This document shows positions 18,447-27,632 of a stretch of DNA of 64,000 bases, one piece after another (within the stretch, counting starts at the first letter, position 1; every line of letters starts with the position of its first letter). The notes beneath the pieces were generated by a model that ran no database searches, had not been told where the DNA came from, and was given only the letters and a program-made list of their open reading frames with translations. This DNA is from Maribacter ulvicola (GTDB taxonomy: Bacteria > Bacteroidota > Bacteroidia > Flavobacteriales > Flavobacteriaceae): positions 744,001 through 808,000 of the forward strand of contig NZ_FTMA01000001.1 in NCBI RefSeq assembly GCF_900155985.1, in the 5' to 3' direction. The translations under genes were made by a program, and so were the position numbers.

Positions 18447-19421
18447 ATGCATACTATTGAAGAATATAGAGAGGAGTTTATTGCGTATTTAGACTCAAAA
18501 AAAATTACAAAGGAACCTAGGAACCTTTATGAGCCCATTACCTATATTCTTGGTTTAGGCGGAAAACGTCTAAGGCCTATTTTGGTATTAATGACTGCTG
18601 AGATTTTTAAAGCGGATTTCAAAAAAGCTTTAGATGCTGCAGTAGCGGTAGAAGTGTTCCATAACTTTTCATTGGTACATGATGATATTATGGACGACGC
18701 CCCAGTTCGTAGAGGGCAAACTACCGTTCATGAAAAATGGGATATTAATACGGGTATTCTTTCTGGTGATGCCATGCTAATTATGGCGTATCAGCTTTTT
18801 GAAAATTATGAACCCAATGTGTTTCGCGATTTGGCCAAGCTTTTCAGTAAAACAGCACTAGAAGTTTGTGAAGGTCAGCAGTACGATGTTGATTTTGAAA
18901 CTAGAGATGATGTTATGCTGCCCGAATATCTTAAAATGATTGAATATAAAACTGCGGTTCTTGTAGCTGCAGCTTTAAAAATGGGGGCTATTGTTGCAGG
19001 TGCCTCAGATATTGCTCAAGAACAAATGTATAATTTTGGACTAAATCTAGGTATTGCCTTTCAATTGCAAGATGATTATTTAGATGTATTTGGAGATCCT
19101 GAAACGTTTGGAAAACAAGTTGGCGGTGATATTATTGAGAATAAGAAAACATACCTATATCTAAAGGCATTAAAATCTGGTTCTGAGGTGATGACTAAAG
19201 AATTAGAGCACCTATATTCTATTCAGCCGAAAGAAACGGAAGCTAAAATAAGAGCGGTCCGCTCAATTTTTGAAAAAACCGAAGCGGACAAAGCTACTAA
19301 AAGTGCTATTTCAGACTATACAACAAAAGCATTTGGGGTGCTTACTGATATGGATGTTGAAGAGGAAAATAAAGATTTGCTTAGAGAATTTGGTAAAAAC
19401 CTGATGAACAGAACCGTTTAG
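18447..19421 (+). CDS. polyprenyl diphosphate synthase (trans-isoprenyl diphosphate synthase)
   Basis: 324-aa enzyme that condenses isopentenyl diphosphate onto allylic diphosphates to make a long-chain or geranylgeranyl diphosphate for quinones or carotenoids. I use the ATG at 18447 (MHTIEEYREEF); an in-frame TTG nine bases earlier would only add MRV. The first aspartate-rich motif is LVHDDIMDDAPVRRG and the second LQDDYLDVFGD, with GGKRLRPIL at the substrate site, so the active site is complete. It ends in a 4-bp overlap with the convergent lycopene cyclase gene. That neighbour makes a carotenoid precursor role plausible, but the octaprenyl/solanesyl type cannot be excluded from sequence alone. 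Confidence 0.9.
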   Translation: MHTIEEYREEFIAYLDSKKITKEPRNLYEPITYILGLGGKRLRPILVLMTAEIFKADFKKALDAAVAVEVFHNFSLVHDDIMDDAPVRRGQTTVHEKWDINTGILSGDAMLIMAYQLFENYEPNVFRDLAKLFSKTALEVCEGQQYDVDFETRDDVMLPEYLKMIEYKTAVLVAAALKMGAIVAGASDIAQEQMYNFGLNLGIAFQLQDDYLDVFGDPETFGKQVGGDIIENKKTYLYLKALKSGSEVMTKELEHLYSIQPKETEAKIRAVRSIFEKTEADKATKSAISDYTTKAFGVLTDMDVEEENKDLLREFGKNLMNRTV

Positions 19422-20560
19422 AATATCCGTTTTAGCAACGCTTTTATAAATGGAATTTTTGGGCAAGCGTTTATGTAAATAATATCTTCTTTTAAACTGG
19501 TGTTCTCATCTAAAAATTTAAATACCATTTGTGGTTTTAATGTTTTGAATATAGATTCAAATACGATGTGTCCGTTTGCATTGTCATGATGTAACACGTC
19601 TAAGAAGAGCATATCATAAAACCAAAACTTGCCTTTTAGTTTCAATTTTTGAAGTGGTTTTCCTTGTTTTATAAAATCTACCAGTTTCGGTATTTTCTTT
19701 GCCGTACTCATTAAGGTATAGCCCGTGCTAGGTTTTGCCCATCCGCCTGCGGTACCAATGTATCTAATTCTGTTGGTATGGTGTTCCCTAAAATCATATG
19801 CCGTCATGGGTATACTACCAGCTTCCTTTTCAATAACTGCATAGTTTTCGCATTGAAAACGTTCCACAATATAGTCTTTTATAGCAGCTTCATATTCGGC
19901 CTTTGGTAATAGTTGCTCTGAAAATAATGTGTATTCTATCAATGCCGTGTCATTAGCAAAGGGCAACACATACATAAAACGGGTATTTCCTTTCTGTGGA
20001 ATTGAAAAATCCATGTAAGTAACTTCATTGGTATTAAAAATTGGTTTTTCGGTTTTAATTACCCAACCTACAAAATGCTGTTGCAATACCGGATATTTAC
20101 TTTGACCCGTGGCCATTTTATAGTCAAAAAGGCTGTTAAATAAGTACTTGCCAGTATAGGTGTTATTGGTAGTCTGTACGGTAACTTCAGTATCTGTTTC
20201 AAATAGGTTTACCAAAGCTTCTTGAATAAAGGTGATGTTGGTAGATTCTTTAATCTGACTTAAGTAGTGGTTATAGAAATCAATGCTTTTAATCATTTTA
20301 TAGGAATACGGACTTATTTCTGTCCTTTTAAGGACATCTTCTCCTTGAAAATGAATAGAATTCCATTTTTTATGTACGATTGCTTCAAACTGACCATCTC
20401 CTTTTTCCCAAAAACACCAAGTTCTATCATTGGTGTTCTTGGGGTCTTTGTCTAGTAGTAATATTTTTTTATGATTAAAAAACGAATCATTCAGCATGGC
20501 ATTTGCTAATAATAAACCTGATGCACCTGCGCCAATAATAATATAATCGTAATTGTTCAT
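19418..20560 (-). CDS. crtY: lycopene cyclase (CrtY/LcyB type)
   Basis: 380-aa FAD/NAD(P)-dependent flavoprotein-fold cyclase that forms beta-ionone rings on lycopene to make beta-carotene, en route to zeaxanthin-type pigments of flavobacteria. The N-terminal dinucleotide-binding motif is YDYIIIGAGASGLLLA (5-20), followed by DRTWCFWE (about 45-52) and the conserved GTAGGWAKPSTGYTLM (about 270-285). Length is normal. It overlaps the convergent prenyl synthase by 4 bp. A minus-strand TATTTTTG box lies at 20603-20610, about 43 bp upstream of the start. No other carotenoid gene is in the window. Confidence 0.9.
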   Translation of the reverse strand: MNNYDYIIIGAGASGLLLANAMLNDSFFNHKKILLLDKDPKNTNDRTWCFWEKGDGQFEAIVHKKWNSIHFQGEDVLKRTEISPYSYKMIKSIDFYNHYLSQIKESTNITFIQEALVNLFETDTEVTVQTTNNTYTGKYLFNSLFDYKMATGQSKYPVLQQHFVGWVIKTEKPIFNTNEVTYMDFSIPQKGNTRFMYVLPFANDTALIEYTLFSEQLLPKAEYEAAIKDYIVERFQCENYAVIEKEAGSIPMTAYDFREHHTNRIRYIGTAGGWAKPSTGYTLMSTAKKIPKLVDFIKQGKPLQKLKLKGKFWFYDMLFLDVLHHDNANGHIVFESIFKTLKPQMVFKFLDENTSLKEDIIYINACPKIPFIKALLKRIF

Positions 20561-20602
20561 ATTTTTTTAATATAACTCAGATTACGTTGCTGCTGAGATG
20601 AT

Positions 20603-20610
20603 CAAAAATA
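20603..20610 (-). promoter_or_regulatory. lycopene cyclase promoter (-7 box)
   Basis: TATTTTTG on the minus strand matches TAnnTTTG. The expected start near 20597 gives a leader of about 36 nt. CTCAG and CTGAG arms occur within that leader and could form a small hairpin. Confidence 0.45.
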
Positions 20611-20633
20611 CAAATAGCAATTGGCTTTTGTGC

Positions 20634-22910
20634 TTAATTCAAGGTATAACGCATTCCAAAAAATGACCGTATGCCTTGGTTAGGGCCATAAACGTAAGAT
20701 GGGTCAAAAGTTAATGCGTTTGGGTTGTTTGGTGTGGCAACTGCATTGCCGTTAGCGTCAAACGTAACTTCCTTGTCAAATGGGTCGTTAGCACGGGCAA
20801 TAATAAAAGGGTTGCCGTTATTTGGAGTCCAATCTAATAGGTTTTTCACCCCTCCGTAAAATTCTAAATTTTTGAACCCGTCATACGTAAATTGAATATT
20901 CTGTATGCTCCACACAGGAGAAAAATCTCTTCTAGGGTCGCTTTCACCCAATGTAGGTAATCGCATGGGTCCATATAAATTTCCGGTGTAATCAATAGTT
21001 AGGTCCCAAGTACGTATATCATAGCTAACGCTCCAGTTGGCAGAATAACTTTCTGTAAGTATCTGTCTTTGTTTTACGCCATTCTCGGTATTACTGACAT
21101 TTTGTAGCGTGCCACCGATCATTAATTTTAATCCGTTATAAAAAGCCACATCTAAGTTGGCACTTACCCCCTTTGAAATTGAAGTACCGTTTAAATTATC
21201 ATATATGATTTGATTAGGGTTTGTCTCATAGTCCGGAATGATGATGTTTTGGAAATTGGTATAAAAGACCGATGCATCTAAGCCAATAAATGTGCCATTG
21301 TTACCGTAAATTTTCTTTAAGTAATTCAGGTTTACATTAAACGAACGTTCCGGTTTCAGTTCTTCGGCAATGATGACATCTCTAGATCCGGTTAACGCTG
21401 CGTGTTCTTCAGTAAAAAGATTTACTACCCTAAAACCTGTACCTGCATTTATACGAATGATGTCATTATCGGTAAATTTAAAACGATAAGCGGCTCTTGG
21501 AGTAAAAATATTTCCGTGTCGGCTGTCATAGTCGTAACGTCCGCCTAGAAGTAAAGAGTGTTTTTTGTTGAACGCTATTTCATCTTGCACGAATATACTT
21601 GGTATTACTACTTCATCAGGTTTATTGCCGTCAGTAGTTGCAGTGGCAGGGGTGTTGTCATCATAGTAATTGTACCGTAGTGCGGTGCCTGCTAAAAGGC
21701 TATGTTTCCCTACTGTTTTATCCCAGGTTAATTGGGTAAAACCTATGCGTTGGTCAGCCAGATAAAGAACATCTCCATAAACAGAATTTTGCTTATGGTC
21801 GTTATATGAAAAAGAAAGCATCATGTTTTCTTCTGTCGGTAATTGATATTTACCTAAAAGTTCCCATCTGCGTGTGTAAATACTTTCTCCATAAATTTCA
21901 TTACCTCCCCTAAATTCTGGAGTCCATTGCATTTCTCCGCCCCACCTGTCTTCGTAGAAAAAACGTCCTGCCAAAGAGAGAATTCGGGAGTTTTTCCTGG
22001 TGAAATTCCATTTCTGAAATACCGAAATTCTATCCTGTAAGGTTAGGTCGGTGAAGTTATCTCCGTTATTATCAATAGGGTTGTCATATCTAAAATAATT
22101 AGCTCCTAAAAGCACATTGGTTTTCTTACCTACATTAAATTTTGTGCCCACATCAAGATTATATTCTCCCCAATCTGTTACAAAACTATCGGCAAAAAAA
22201 TGGGGTGCCGTCAGGTTGTTTTTGGTGATGATGTTTATGAGCCCACCCACCGCTTCACTTCCATAAAGGGTAGAAGCAGGACCTTTTACTACCTCTATTT
22301 GTTCAATTAGCGAATTTGGTATTCCAGATAATCCATATACTGTACCAAGACCACTTACAATGGGCATACCGTCTATAAGAACTAAGGTATACGGACCTTC
22401 TAATCCGTTTATATGAATATCGCCCGTATTGCACACGTTACAGTTGATCTGTGGTCGTACACCGTTTACGTTTTGTAAAGCTTCAAAAATACTTGCGGTT
22501 GGGTTTTTCTTGAAGAAAGTGGGTTTGTACACTTCCACGGGAACCGGACTCTCTAATCTGCTTACAGGTTTTAGGGTGCCGGTAACGACCATTTCATCTA
22601 AAGATTCTGTAGATGGTACTAAGTTGATGTTGATATGTCTATCCTCACCTTTAGTAAGGGTTAAAGTTTTGTAAAACTTCTCAAAACCGATGTTAGAAGC
22701 TATAATAGTGTGTTTCCCTGGCGGGACATTTTTAAGGACATAGTTACCATTTTCATCTGAAGCAGCACCAATTGTGGTTCCTTTCAAAAAAATATTCACG
22801 AAGGCTTCAGGAGAATTAGCTGATGCTATGGTTCCAGATATGGTAGCATTTTGAGCATTAGCAGAAACAAAAATCAAAATAGAGCAGGCAAAAAATATTA
22901 TTTTATTCAT
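20634..22910 (-). CDS. TonB-dependent receptor under probable DtxR control (metal/chelate uptake)
   Basis: 758-aa outer-membrane receptor. A signal peptide (MNKIIFFACSILIFVSANAQ) is followed by a carboxypeptidase-D-like domain (ATISGTIASANSPEAFVNIF), a plug (about 110-235) with the Cys pair QINCNVCNTGDIHINGLEG and LVLIDGMPIVSGLGTVYG, the IEVVKGPASTLYGSEAVGGLINI motif and a 22-strand barrel ending FGMRYTLN. It is transcribed away from a DtxR-type repressor gene across only 78 bp. A 20-bp palindrome there overlaps the receptor's -7 box. With the ZIP transporter beyond the repressor, this points to iron, manganese or zinc acquisition. The exact ligand is unknown. Confidence 0.9.
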   Translation of the reverse strand: MNKIIFFACSILIFVSANAQNATISGTIASANSPEAFVNIFLKGTTIGAASDENGNYVLKNVPPGKHTIIASNIGFEKFYKTLTLTKGEDRHININLVPSTESLDEMVVTGTLKPVSRLESPVPVEVYKPTFFKKNPTASIFEALQNVNGVRPQINCNVCNTGDIHINGLEGPYTLVLIDGMPIVSGLGTVYGLSGIPNSLIEQIEVVKGPASTLYGSEAVGGLINIITKNNLTAPHFFADSFVTDWGEYNLDVGTKFNVGKKTNVLLGANYFRYDNPIDNNGDNFTDLTLQDRISVFQKWNFTRKNSRILSLAGRFFYEDRWGGEMQWTPEFRGGNEIYGESIYTRRWELLGKYQLPTEENMMLSFSYNDHKQNSVYGDVLYLADQRIGFTQLTWDKTVGKHSLLAGTALRYNYYDDNTPATATTDGNKPDEVVIPSIFVQDEIAFNKKHSLLLGGRYDYDSRHGNIFTPRAAYRFKFTDNDIIRINAGTGFRVVNLFTEEHAALTGSRDVIIAEELKPERSFNVNLNYLKKIYGNNGTFIGLDASVFYTNFQNIIIPDYETNPNQIIYDNLNGTSISKGVSANLDVAFYNGLKLMIGGTLQNVSNTENGVKQRQILTESYSANWSVSYDIRTWDLTIDYTGNLYGPMRLPTLGESDPRRDFSPVWSIQNIQFTYDGFKNLEFYGGVKNLLDWTPNNGNPFIIARANDPFDKEVTFDANGNAVATPNNPNALTFDPSYVYGPNQGIRSFFGMRYTLN

Positions 22911-22916
22911 CTAAAA

Positions 22917-22936
22917 TTAGTTTTAGACAAAACTAA
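22917..22936. promoter_or_regulatory. candidate DtxR-family operator over the receptor promoter
   Basis: TTAGTTTTAGACAAAACTAA is a perfect inverted repeat (8-bp arms, 4-bp centre) whose TTAG...CTAA ends resemble the DtxR/IdeR consensus TTAGGTTAGSCTAACCTAA. It covers the minus-strand -7 box TAGTTTTG (plus 22928-22935) of the TonB receptor. Binding of the adjacent metal-loaded repressor here would block receptor transcription. Confidence 0.6.
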
Positions 22937-22940
22937 ATAA

Positions 22941-22969
22941 TTGTTTTTATATATAAAAATGTATTTTTG
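22941..22969 (+). promoter_or_regulatory. promoter of the DtxR-type regulator
   Basis: TTG at 22941-22943 and TATTTTTG at 22962-22969, 18 bp apart, match the Bacteroidetes promoter. The transcript would start near 22975, which excludes the upstream in-frame codons at 22941 and supports the ATG at 22989. Confidence 0.55.
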
Positions 22970-22988
22970 TATTAATATTGTTTTCCAA

Positions 22989-23651
22989 ATGACACTATCA
23001 GAAGAAGATTACATAAAAACTATTTATCACTTAAGTGAGTTCAACAGTAAATCTGTTGCTACCAATGCTATTGCAGAGCAGATGAAAACGAAACCATCAT
23101 CAGTTACCGATATGGTCAAGAAACTTTCTGAAAAGTCTTTAGTGAACTATAAAAAATACCAGGGCGTCTTACTTTCTGAGAAAGGAAGGTTGGTGGCACT
23201 TTCTATTATTAGAAAACACCGTTTGTGGGAAGTTTTTTTGGTAGATAAACTAAATTTTTCTTGGGATGAGGTTCACGTGGTCGCCGAACAATTAGAGCAT
23301 ATTAAAAGTGATGCATTAATAGATAAGTTAGATGCCCACTTAGGATATCCAAAAGTTGATCCCCATGGAGACCCAATACCTAATAAAGATGGGGTGTTCA
23401 CTAAATCTGTTAAGAAATTGATCAGTGAATTGCCCGTGGGCAGTCAAGGAGTTTGTGTGGGTGTGAATGATTCGTCGGCTGCATTTTTAAAGTTTTTAGA
23501 CAAGAATAAAATCGCTTTGGGCGATACTTTTAAAATAATGGAAATTGAAGAATTTGATGGTTCTGTTACTATTTCTACAAGGTCAGGATCCATTCGTATT
23601 TCCAAACAAATAGCAACAAATTTATTTTTAGAGATTGTAGATGAAGAATAG
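22989..23651 (+). CDS. DtxR/MntR-family metal-dependent transcriptional repressor
   Basis: 220-aa regulator, start taken at MTLSEEDYIKTIYHLSEF because the promoter lies within the longer frame. The N-terminal winged helix covers about 1-70 (TNAIAEQMKTKPSSVTDMVKKLSEKSLV), then the dimerisation/metal-binding domain (about 70-140, RKHRLWEVFLVDKLNFSWDEVHVVAEQLEH, PHGDPIPNKDG) and a C-terminal FeoA/SH3-like domain (about 150-220). His, Glu and Asp ligands of the family (HRLWE, AEQLEH, GDPIP) are visible. In this family Fe(II) or Mn(II) binding activates DNA binding. It is divergent from the TonB receptor and 27 bp upstream of a ZIP transporter with which it is probably co-transcribed. Confidence 0.92.
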   Translation: MTLSEEDYIKTIYHLSEFNSKSVATNAIAEQMKTKPSSVTDMVKKLSEKSLVNYKKYQGVLLSEKGRLVALSIIRKHRLWEVFLVDKLNFSWDEVHVVAEQLEHIKSDALIDKLDAHLGYPKVDPHGDPIPNKDGVFTKSVKKLISELPVGSQGVCVGVNDSSAAFLKFLDKNKIALGDTFKIMEIEEFDGSVTISTRSGSIRISKQIATNLFLEIVDEE

Positions 23652-23678
23652 GTTTTAAAAAAATTAATTATTGAAATT

Positions 23679-24500
23679 ATGAATGAAGTTATAGCGTATT
23701 TTAAATCCATTGACCCCGTATTGGCTGCTTTTTATGCAACATTGTTTACATGGGGACTAACCGCCGCCGGTGCTTCATTGGTGTTTTTGTTCAAAACCAT
23801 GAACCGTGCCGTTTTAGATGGTATGCTGGGCTTTACTGGCGGAGTTATGGTTGCGGCAAGTTTTTGGAGTTTGTTGGCGCCCGGTATAGAAATGAGCCCT
23901 GGGGAAGGATTTGTAAAGGTCATACCAGCGGCAATTGGCTTTTTTCTAGGGGCTATGTTTATTTTTGGGTTGGATAAAGTGCTGCCGCACTTGCATATTA
24001 ATTTTAAGGAAAGCGAGGCCGAAGGGGTAAAGACACCTTGGCGTAGAACTACCTTATTGACCTTGGCAATTACCTTGCACAACATACCGGAAGGTTTGGC
24101 GGTCGGTGTTCTATTTGGAGGTGTAGCCGCTGGTTTTGACGGGGCATCTATTGGCGGTGCCGTTGCCCTGGCATTAGGTATTGGGTTGCAGAATTTTCCA
24201 GAAGGTTTTGCTGTGGCCATGCCATTAAGAAGACATGGTTTAAGTAGGACAAAAAGTTTTATGTATGGTCAGGCATCTGCAATTGTAGAACCAATTGCTG
24301 CTGTTTTAGGGGCTTGGGCAGTATTGACATTTCAACCGATCTTGCCTTATGCTCTTTCGTTTGCTGCGGGGGCTATGATCTTTGTTGTGGTTGAAGAGGT
24401 AATACCAGAGACACAACAAGATAAATATACGGATATTGCTACTATGGGCTTCATTGGCGGATTTATTATTATGATGACTTTAGATGTAGGTCTAGGATAA
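23679..24500 (+). CDS. ZIP-family divalent metal transporter
   Basis: 273-aa inner-membrane ZIP (ZupT-like) transporter with about eight predicted helices. The metal-site motifs are TLHNIPEGLAVGVLFGG in TM4 (H134, N135, E138) and GLQNFPEGFAVAMPLRRHG in TM5, where Asn replaces the usual His of HxxPEG. A variable, slightly acidic loop (LHINFKESEAEGVKTP) precedes TM4. It starts 27 bp after the DtxR-type regulator, so it is probably in the same operon. Uptake of Zn, Fe or Mn into the cytoplasm is the family role; which metal cannot be read from the sequence. Confidence 0.9.
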   Translation: MNEVIAYFKSIDPVLAAFYATLFTWGLTAAGASLVFLFKTMNRAVLDGMLGFTGGVMVAASFWSLLAPGIEMSPGEGFVKVIPAAIGFFLGAMFIFGLDKVLPHLHINFKESEAEGVKTPWRRTTLLTLAITLHNIPEGLAVGVLFGGVAAGFDGASIGGAVALALGIGLQNFPEGFAVAMPLRRHGLSRTKSFMYGQASAIVEPIAAVLGAWAVLTFQPILPYALSFAAGAMIFVVVEEVIPETQQDKYTDIATMGFIGGFIIMMTLDVGLG

Positions 24501-24587
24501 GCTAAAAGTGTTTTTGCTATTTGATAATTTAATGTGGATTTTACCGTTTAAGGCTTTAGTATTGTTAACTTGAGACTTTAACTTTTT

Positions 24588-25028
24588 ATGCATTCTTCTA
24601 AGAAAAATTGGATTTGGACACTAACCTTGATTGTAACTGTTGTTTGTTGTGCGGCAATTTTAATACTTCATGTTAAGAACTGGGTGACCAATGATGATTA
24701 TAGGCTTGCGCTACGCTCGGGTTTTTATCACGTTGAAGTTCCTTTAAATGAATTAGATAGTGTTGTTTTGGTAGAAAGAATACCGCCAATGCAGCGTTTA
24801 CATGGCTTTTCTGCCTTGGAAAAGGAAAAAGGGGTATTTAGGGAATTTAAAGATTCTTTAACGGAAAAGAAAGTGCACGTTTTTGTAGATAATATCAACC
24901 AGAATAAAGTAAAGTTGGTCTATAAAGATTCCTCCTATATTTACTTTAATTTAAAGGATTCTGTAGAAACTGTTCAATTATTTCAAAAACTAGGCGCTAA
25001 AACCAAAGCTTTAAGTGAGACCAATTAG
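24588..25028 (+). CDS. hypothetical single-helix membrane protein
   Basis: 146-aa protein of unknown function. One N-terminal transmembrane helix (about 10-30, WIWTLTLIVTVVCCAAILIL) is followed by a soluble domain of about 110 residues rich in beta-strand patterns (FYHVEVPLNELDSVVLVERI, KVKLVYKDSSYIYFNLKD), which recalls small PH-like bacterial domains but without a clear match. The first Met (24588) suits the helix. It lies 87 bp after the ZIP gene on the same strand and about 150 bp before the DUF2141 gene; no shared function is evident. Confidence 0.6.
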   Translation: MHSSKKNWIWTLTLIVTVVCCAAILILHVKNWVTNDDYRLALRSGFYHVEVPLNELDSVVLVERIPPMQRLHGFSALEKEKGVFREFKDSLTEKKVHVFVDNINQNKVKLVYKDSSYIYFNLKDSVETVQLFQKLGAKTKALSETN

Positions 25029-25185
25029 AGGTCTGTAGTTATAAATTACAAAAAGGTTAATATGTAAATTAGCTTTGGCATAACTATTGAAATTATTTTT
25101 TACTTGATAATCGAGATTTATATAAATTTTTTAATTCAATGCCTAGCGGGCTTGTCCAGAGGTTGTTTAATTCTAAATAGTGCCC

Positions 25186-25608
25186 ATGATTAAAAAAAAG
25201 TTTTTAGCATTTTTTATAATAGGTTTATTGTCTACAGGTCTTTTTGCGCAACATAATCTTAGTTTAAGTATAGAAGGCGTTGCTTCTGAAGAAGGGAATA
25301 TTTGTTTTGCTATTTACAATAATGAAGATTCATTTTTAAAGTTTGATGAAGTTTTTAAATCTGGCTCTGAGAAAGCGGTGAAAGGAAAAACAGCTTTTGA
25401 TATCACAGATTTACCAGAAGGTGATTATGCAATCGCAATATTTCATGATGCTAACGGCAATAAAAGCTTAGACACTAATATGCTTGGTATCCCCAAAGAA
25501 CAAATAGCTTTTTCAAAAGGAAAGATGAAAATGTTCGGTCCACCAAAATATAAGGAATGTGTGTTTACATTTAGTTCTAACATGGAAATGAATATTAGCT
25601 TAAACTAA
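25186..25608 (+). CDS. DUF2141 domain exported protein
   Basis: 140-aa small secreted protein. I use the ATG at 25186 (MIKKKFLAFFIIGLLSTGLFAQ, a Sec signal peptide); a GTG six bases earlier is also in frame. The mature part has the DUF2141 pattern: an N-terminal strand pair (LSLSIEGVASEEGNICFAIY), GDYAIAIFHDANGNKSLDTNMLGIPKE, and FGPPKYKECVFTF near the end. The family is widespread in Bacteroidetes and Proteobacteria, has a predicted beta-sandwich fold and no established function. It appears monocistronic. Confidence 0.82.
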   Translation: MIKKKFLAFFIIGLLSTGLFAQHNLSLSIEGVASEEGNICFAIYNNEDSFLKFDEVFKSGSEKAVKGKTAFDITDLPEGDYAIAIFHDANGNKSLDTNMLGIPKEQIAFSKGKMKMFGPPKYKECVFTFSSNMEMNISLN

Positions 25609-25705
25609 ATATTTATTAGTAGCACAGATTTGCAACTGTAAGAGATAATAGATTCTGTTGTTTATGAATTAAAAGAAGATGATAGTATCTTTGAATTAAA
25701 AAGAT

Positions 25706-26092
25706 ATGGTTTTAGTAGCGCAATTGGTAGGAGCTTTGTTAGGATTGTTAGCGGTTGTATTTGGTGCGTTTGGGGCACATTTACTGAAGAAAACCTTTAC
25801 GGCAGATCAATTGAATAGTTTTGAAACCGGAGTTAAATATCAAATGTATCATGCCCTATTGATACTTATGTTGAGCTTTAATCTTAACCTGGAAACGGGG
25901 TTGGAGAAAGCAATCATCTACTGTTTAATTATAGGTACAATTCTTTTTTCCTTTAGTATCTACGGATTGTGTATTTCTGCATCCAAAGGAAATAAAATAA
26001 AGATATTGGGTCCTATAACCCCACTTGGCGGACTATTCTTAGTAGTAGGCTGGGGATTATTAATCTATAACTTTATAAAGAATTTTATCTAA
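25706..26092 (+). CDS. DUF423 family small membrane protein
   Basis: 128-aa inner-membrane protein with four predicted helices. The signature AAVFGAFGAHxL is seen as VVFGAFGAHLLKKTF (about 17-31), followed by FETGVKYQMYHALLILMLSF and a C-terminal LGPITPLGGLFLVVGWGLLIY, all typical of DUF423 (YgdD-like). Function in the family is not known. It ends one base before the stop of the convergent 26094-27632 gene, so no terminator separates them. Confidence 0.85.
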   Translation: MVLVAQLVGALLGLLAVVFGAFGAHLLKKTFTADQLNSFETGVKYQMYHALLILMLSFNLNLETGLEKAIIYCLIIGTILFSFSIYGLCISASKGNKIKILGPITPLGGLFLVVGWGLLIYNFIKNFI

Positions 26093-26093
26093 T

Positions 26094-27632
26094 TTATTCT
26101 GCAGAGGTAGCGGTAAATTCTTTAATGGCCGTATTTGGTTCCATAATGGCATAACCTTCCCAGAATGTTGGGTCGTATTTAGGCATATAGGTAGGTGATA
26201 CGGCGTTATTTTCTGTAAAACCATCATATGTAGCCTGTGTAATATATTCGGACTCAAATACAATCATTTCATTCTTCTCTGTAGTGTTGATAACAAAATC
26301 CATATCTCCAGATAGTTCGTTCTGCTTATTTCTTCCTTTAACAATTTTGTTCTTTTCAATTATTTTTAGCGGTCTTCTAATTCCAACTCGCATCGCATTT
26401 TCAGATTCATAGTATCGTAATGCATAATAACCATCTTTGCCTTTGTTGTAAATTATCTTTCCTTTAGAGAGGTAATTGTTGCTTGAAATACCTAGTAAAC
26501 TAAATTTACTAGTAGGTTTAACATTGGTATAATCTACTTGTATTACGGCAAAATCATCTGCATTGATATATAAGGTGCCCTCGTAATCTGCTGAGCGGCT
26601 AGGTGTAAACGAAATCACGTATACGGCAGTATCACCTAGGTAAGTAAACGCTTGAAGCGTATAATCGTATTTTCTTGTCTTATATATAAAATTAAGATCG
26701 GAATCTTTGTGAGTAGGTATGGTTTTGAAAATGTCCTTTAATTCACGTTTTTTCCAAAGACCATAGTTTTTTTGTTGCGCTTCTTTATCCTTTTTCTTTT
26801 TTTCTAATTCTTGATTAACGGCCGCAATATCTGTAGAATCGGCATCTTCTTCAATTAGTTCGCTAACTTCTTCGGCATCTATTTTAGTGCCGAACAAACC
26901 AGACTTAATTTTAAAATAAGACCCCTCTTTTACGTTCTCCTTTAAAATCTCATTGAACTTCTCCTCTAATTTTTCTGCATCTAGCTCTTTGCTTTTATCA
27001 TATAACTTAGAAGCTTTTAAAAGATCTAGTTTTAATAATTCTTGAGAAGAATTACCGTATAAATCACCAACTATTTCAGAATAATAACTATTGTTTTTTG
27101 GAACGGTATTTATTATGCTATCCAAAAACTTCTGATTTAATACGTCAATAGATGATTTCTTGACTTTGAAGTCGCTTTTTGTCCAACGATTAAAACTAGA
27201 GGTTCTGTGAAATAGTCTTTTTTTGGACAGATCATTTGTATAATTCTTTTCAAGATGGTCCTCAACGAAATCCATAATCTCGTCTGCCGTGTAATTTTTG
27301 TTAGAGACGATAACTTCTCTTAGTTCTATAGCTTTGGGTACTAATGCGATTTTGGTGGAAGTAAATTCAGATATGGGTCTGGTCAAGGTTTCATAACCCA
27401 TTGAAGACACGGTTAGCGAATCGAATTCAGTGATAACCTCATCGAAAATTAAATGGAAACTACCTTCTTCGTTCGTAATGACCCACTTTTCCTTTAATTG
27501 AACCGAGGCAAAGGGAATAGGTTGTTGGCTTACGCTATCAATTACCGTAGCGTTTAGACTTTGCGCATTGGCGTTAAATAGGTTAAATATTAAAAAAGTA
27601 AAAAGAGGTAATAAAAACGATCTTGAGTTCAT
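26094..27632 (-). CDS. carboxypeptidase-like regulatory domain exported protein
   Basis: 512-aa exported protein, start taken at MNSRSFLLPLFTFLIFNLFNANAQ because it gives a proper signal peptide; eight further in-frame residues from an upstream ATG at 27656 weaken it. After the signal comes a CarboxypepD_reg-like/CNA-type beta domain (SLNATVIDSVSQQPIPFASV through ITEFDSLTVSSMGYETL, about 26-105), then a charged helical region (about 120-290, rich in Lys and Glu), and a C-terminal beta-rich domain (about 320-480). Such proteins are common in Flavobacteriia, with no proven activity. It lies downstream of the feo genes on the same strand but after a 106-bp gap, so co-transcription is uncertain. 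Confidence 0.75.
   Translation of the reverse strand: MNSRSFLLPLFTFLIFNLFNANAQSLNATVIDSVSQQPIPFASVQLKEKWVITNEEGSFHLIFDEVITEFDSLTVSSMGYETLTRPISEFTSTKIALVPKAIELREVIVSNKNYTADEIMDFVEDHLEKNYTNDLSKKRLFHRTSSFNRWTKSDFKVKKSSIDVLNQKFLDSIINTVPKNNSYYSEIVGDLYGNSSQELLKLDLLKASKLYDKSKELDAEKLEEKFNEILKENVKEGSYFKIKSGLFGTKIDAEEVSELIEEDADSTDIAAVNQELEKKKKDKEAQQKNYGLWKKRELKDIFKTIPTHKDSDLNFIYKTRKYDYTLQAFTYLGDTAVYVISFTPSRSADYEGTLYINADDFAVIQVDYTNVKPTSKFSLLGISSNNYLSKGKIIYNKGKDGYYALRYYESENAMRVGIRRPLKIIEKNKIVKGRNKQNELSGDMDFVINTTEKNEMIVFESEYITQATYDGFTENNAVSPTYMPKYDPTFWEGYAIMEPNTAIKEFTATSAE

Noticed and set aside
23732-24220. 162-codon frame opposite the ZIP transporter
   Set aside because: Antisense shadow of a clear membrane-protein gene; proline-rich low-complexity translation and no domain.
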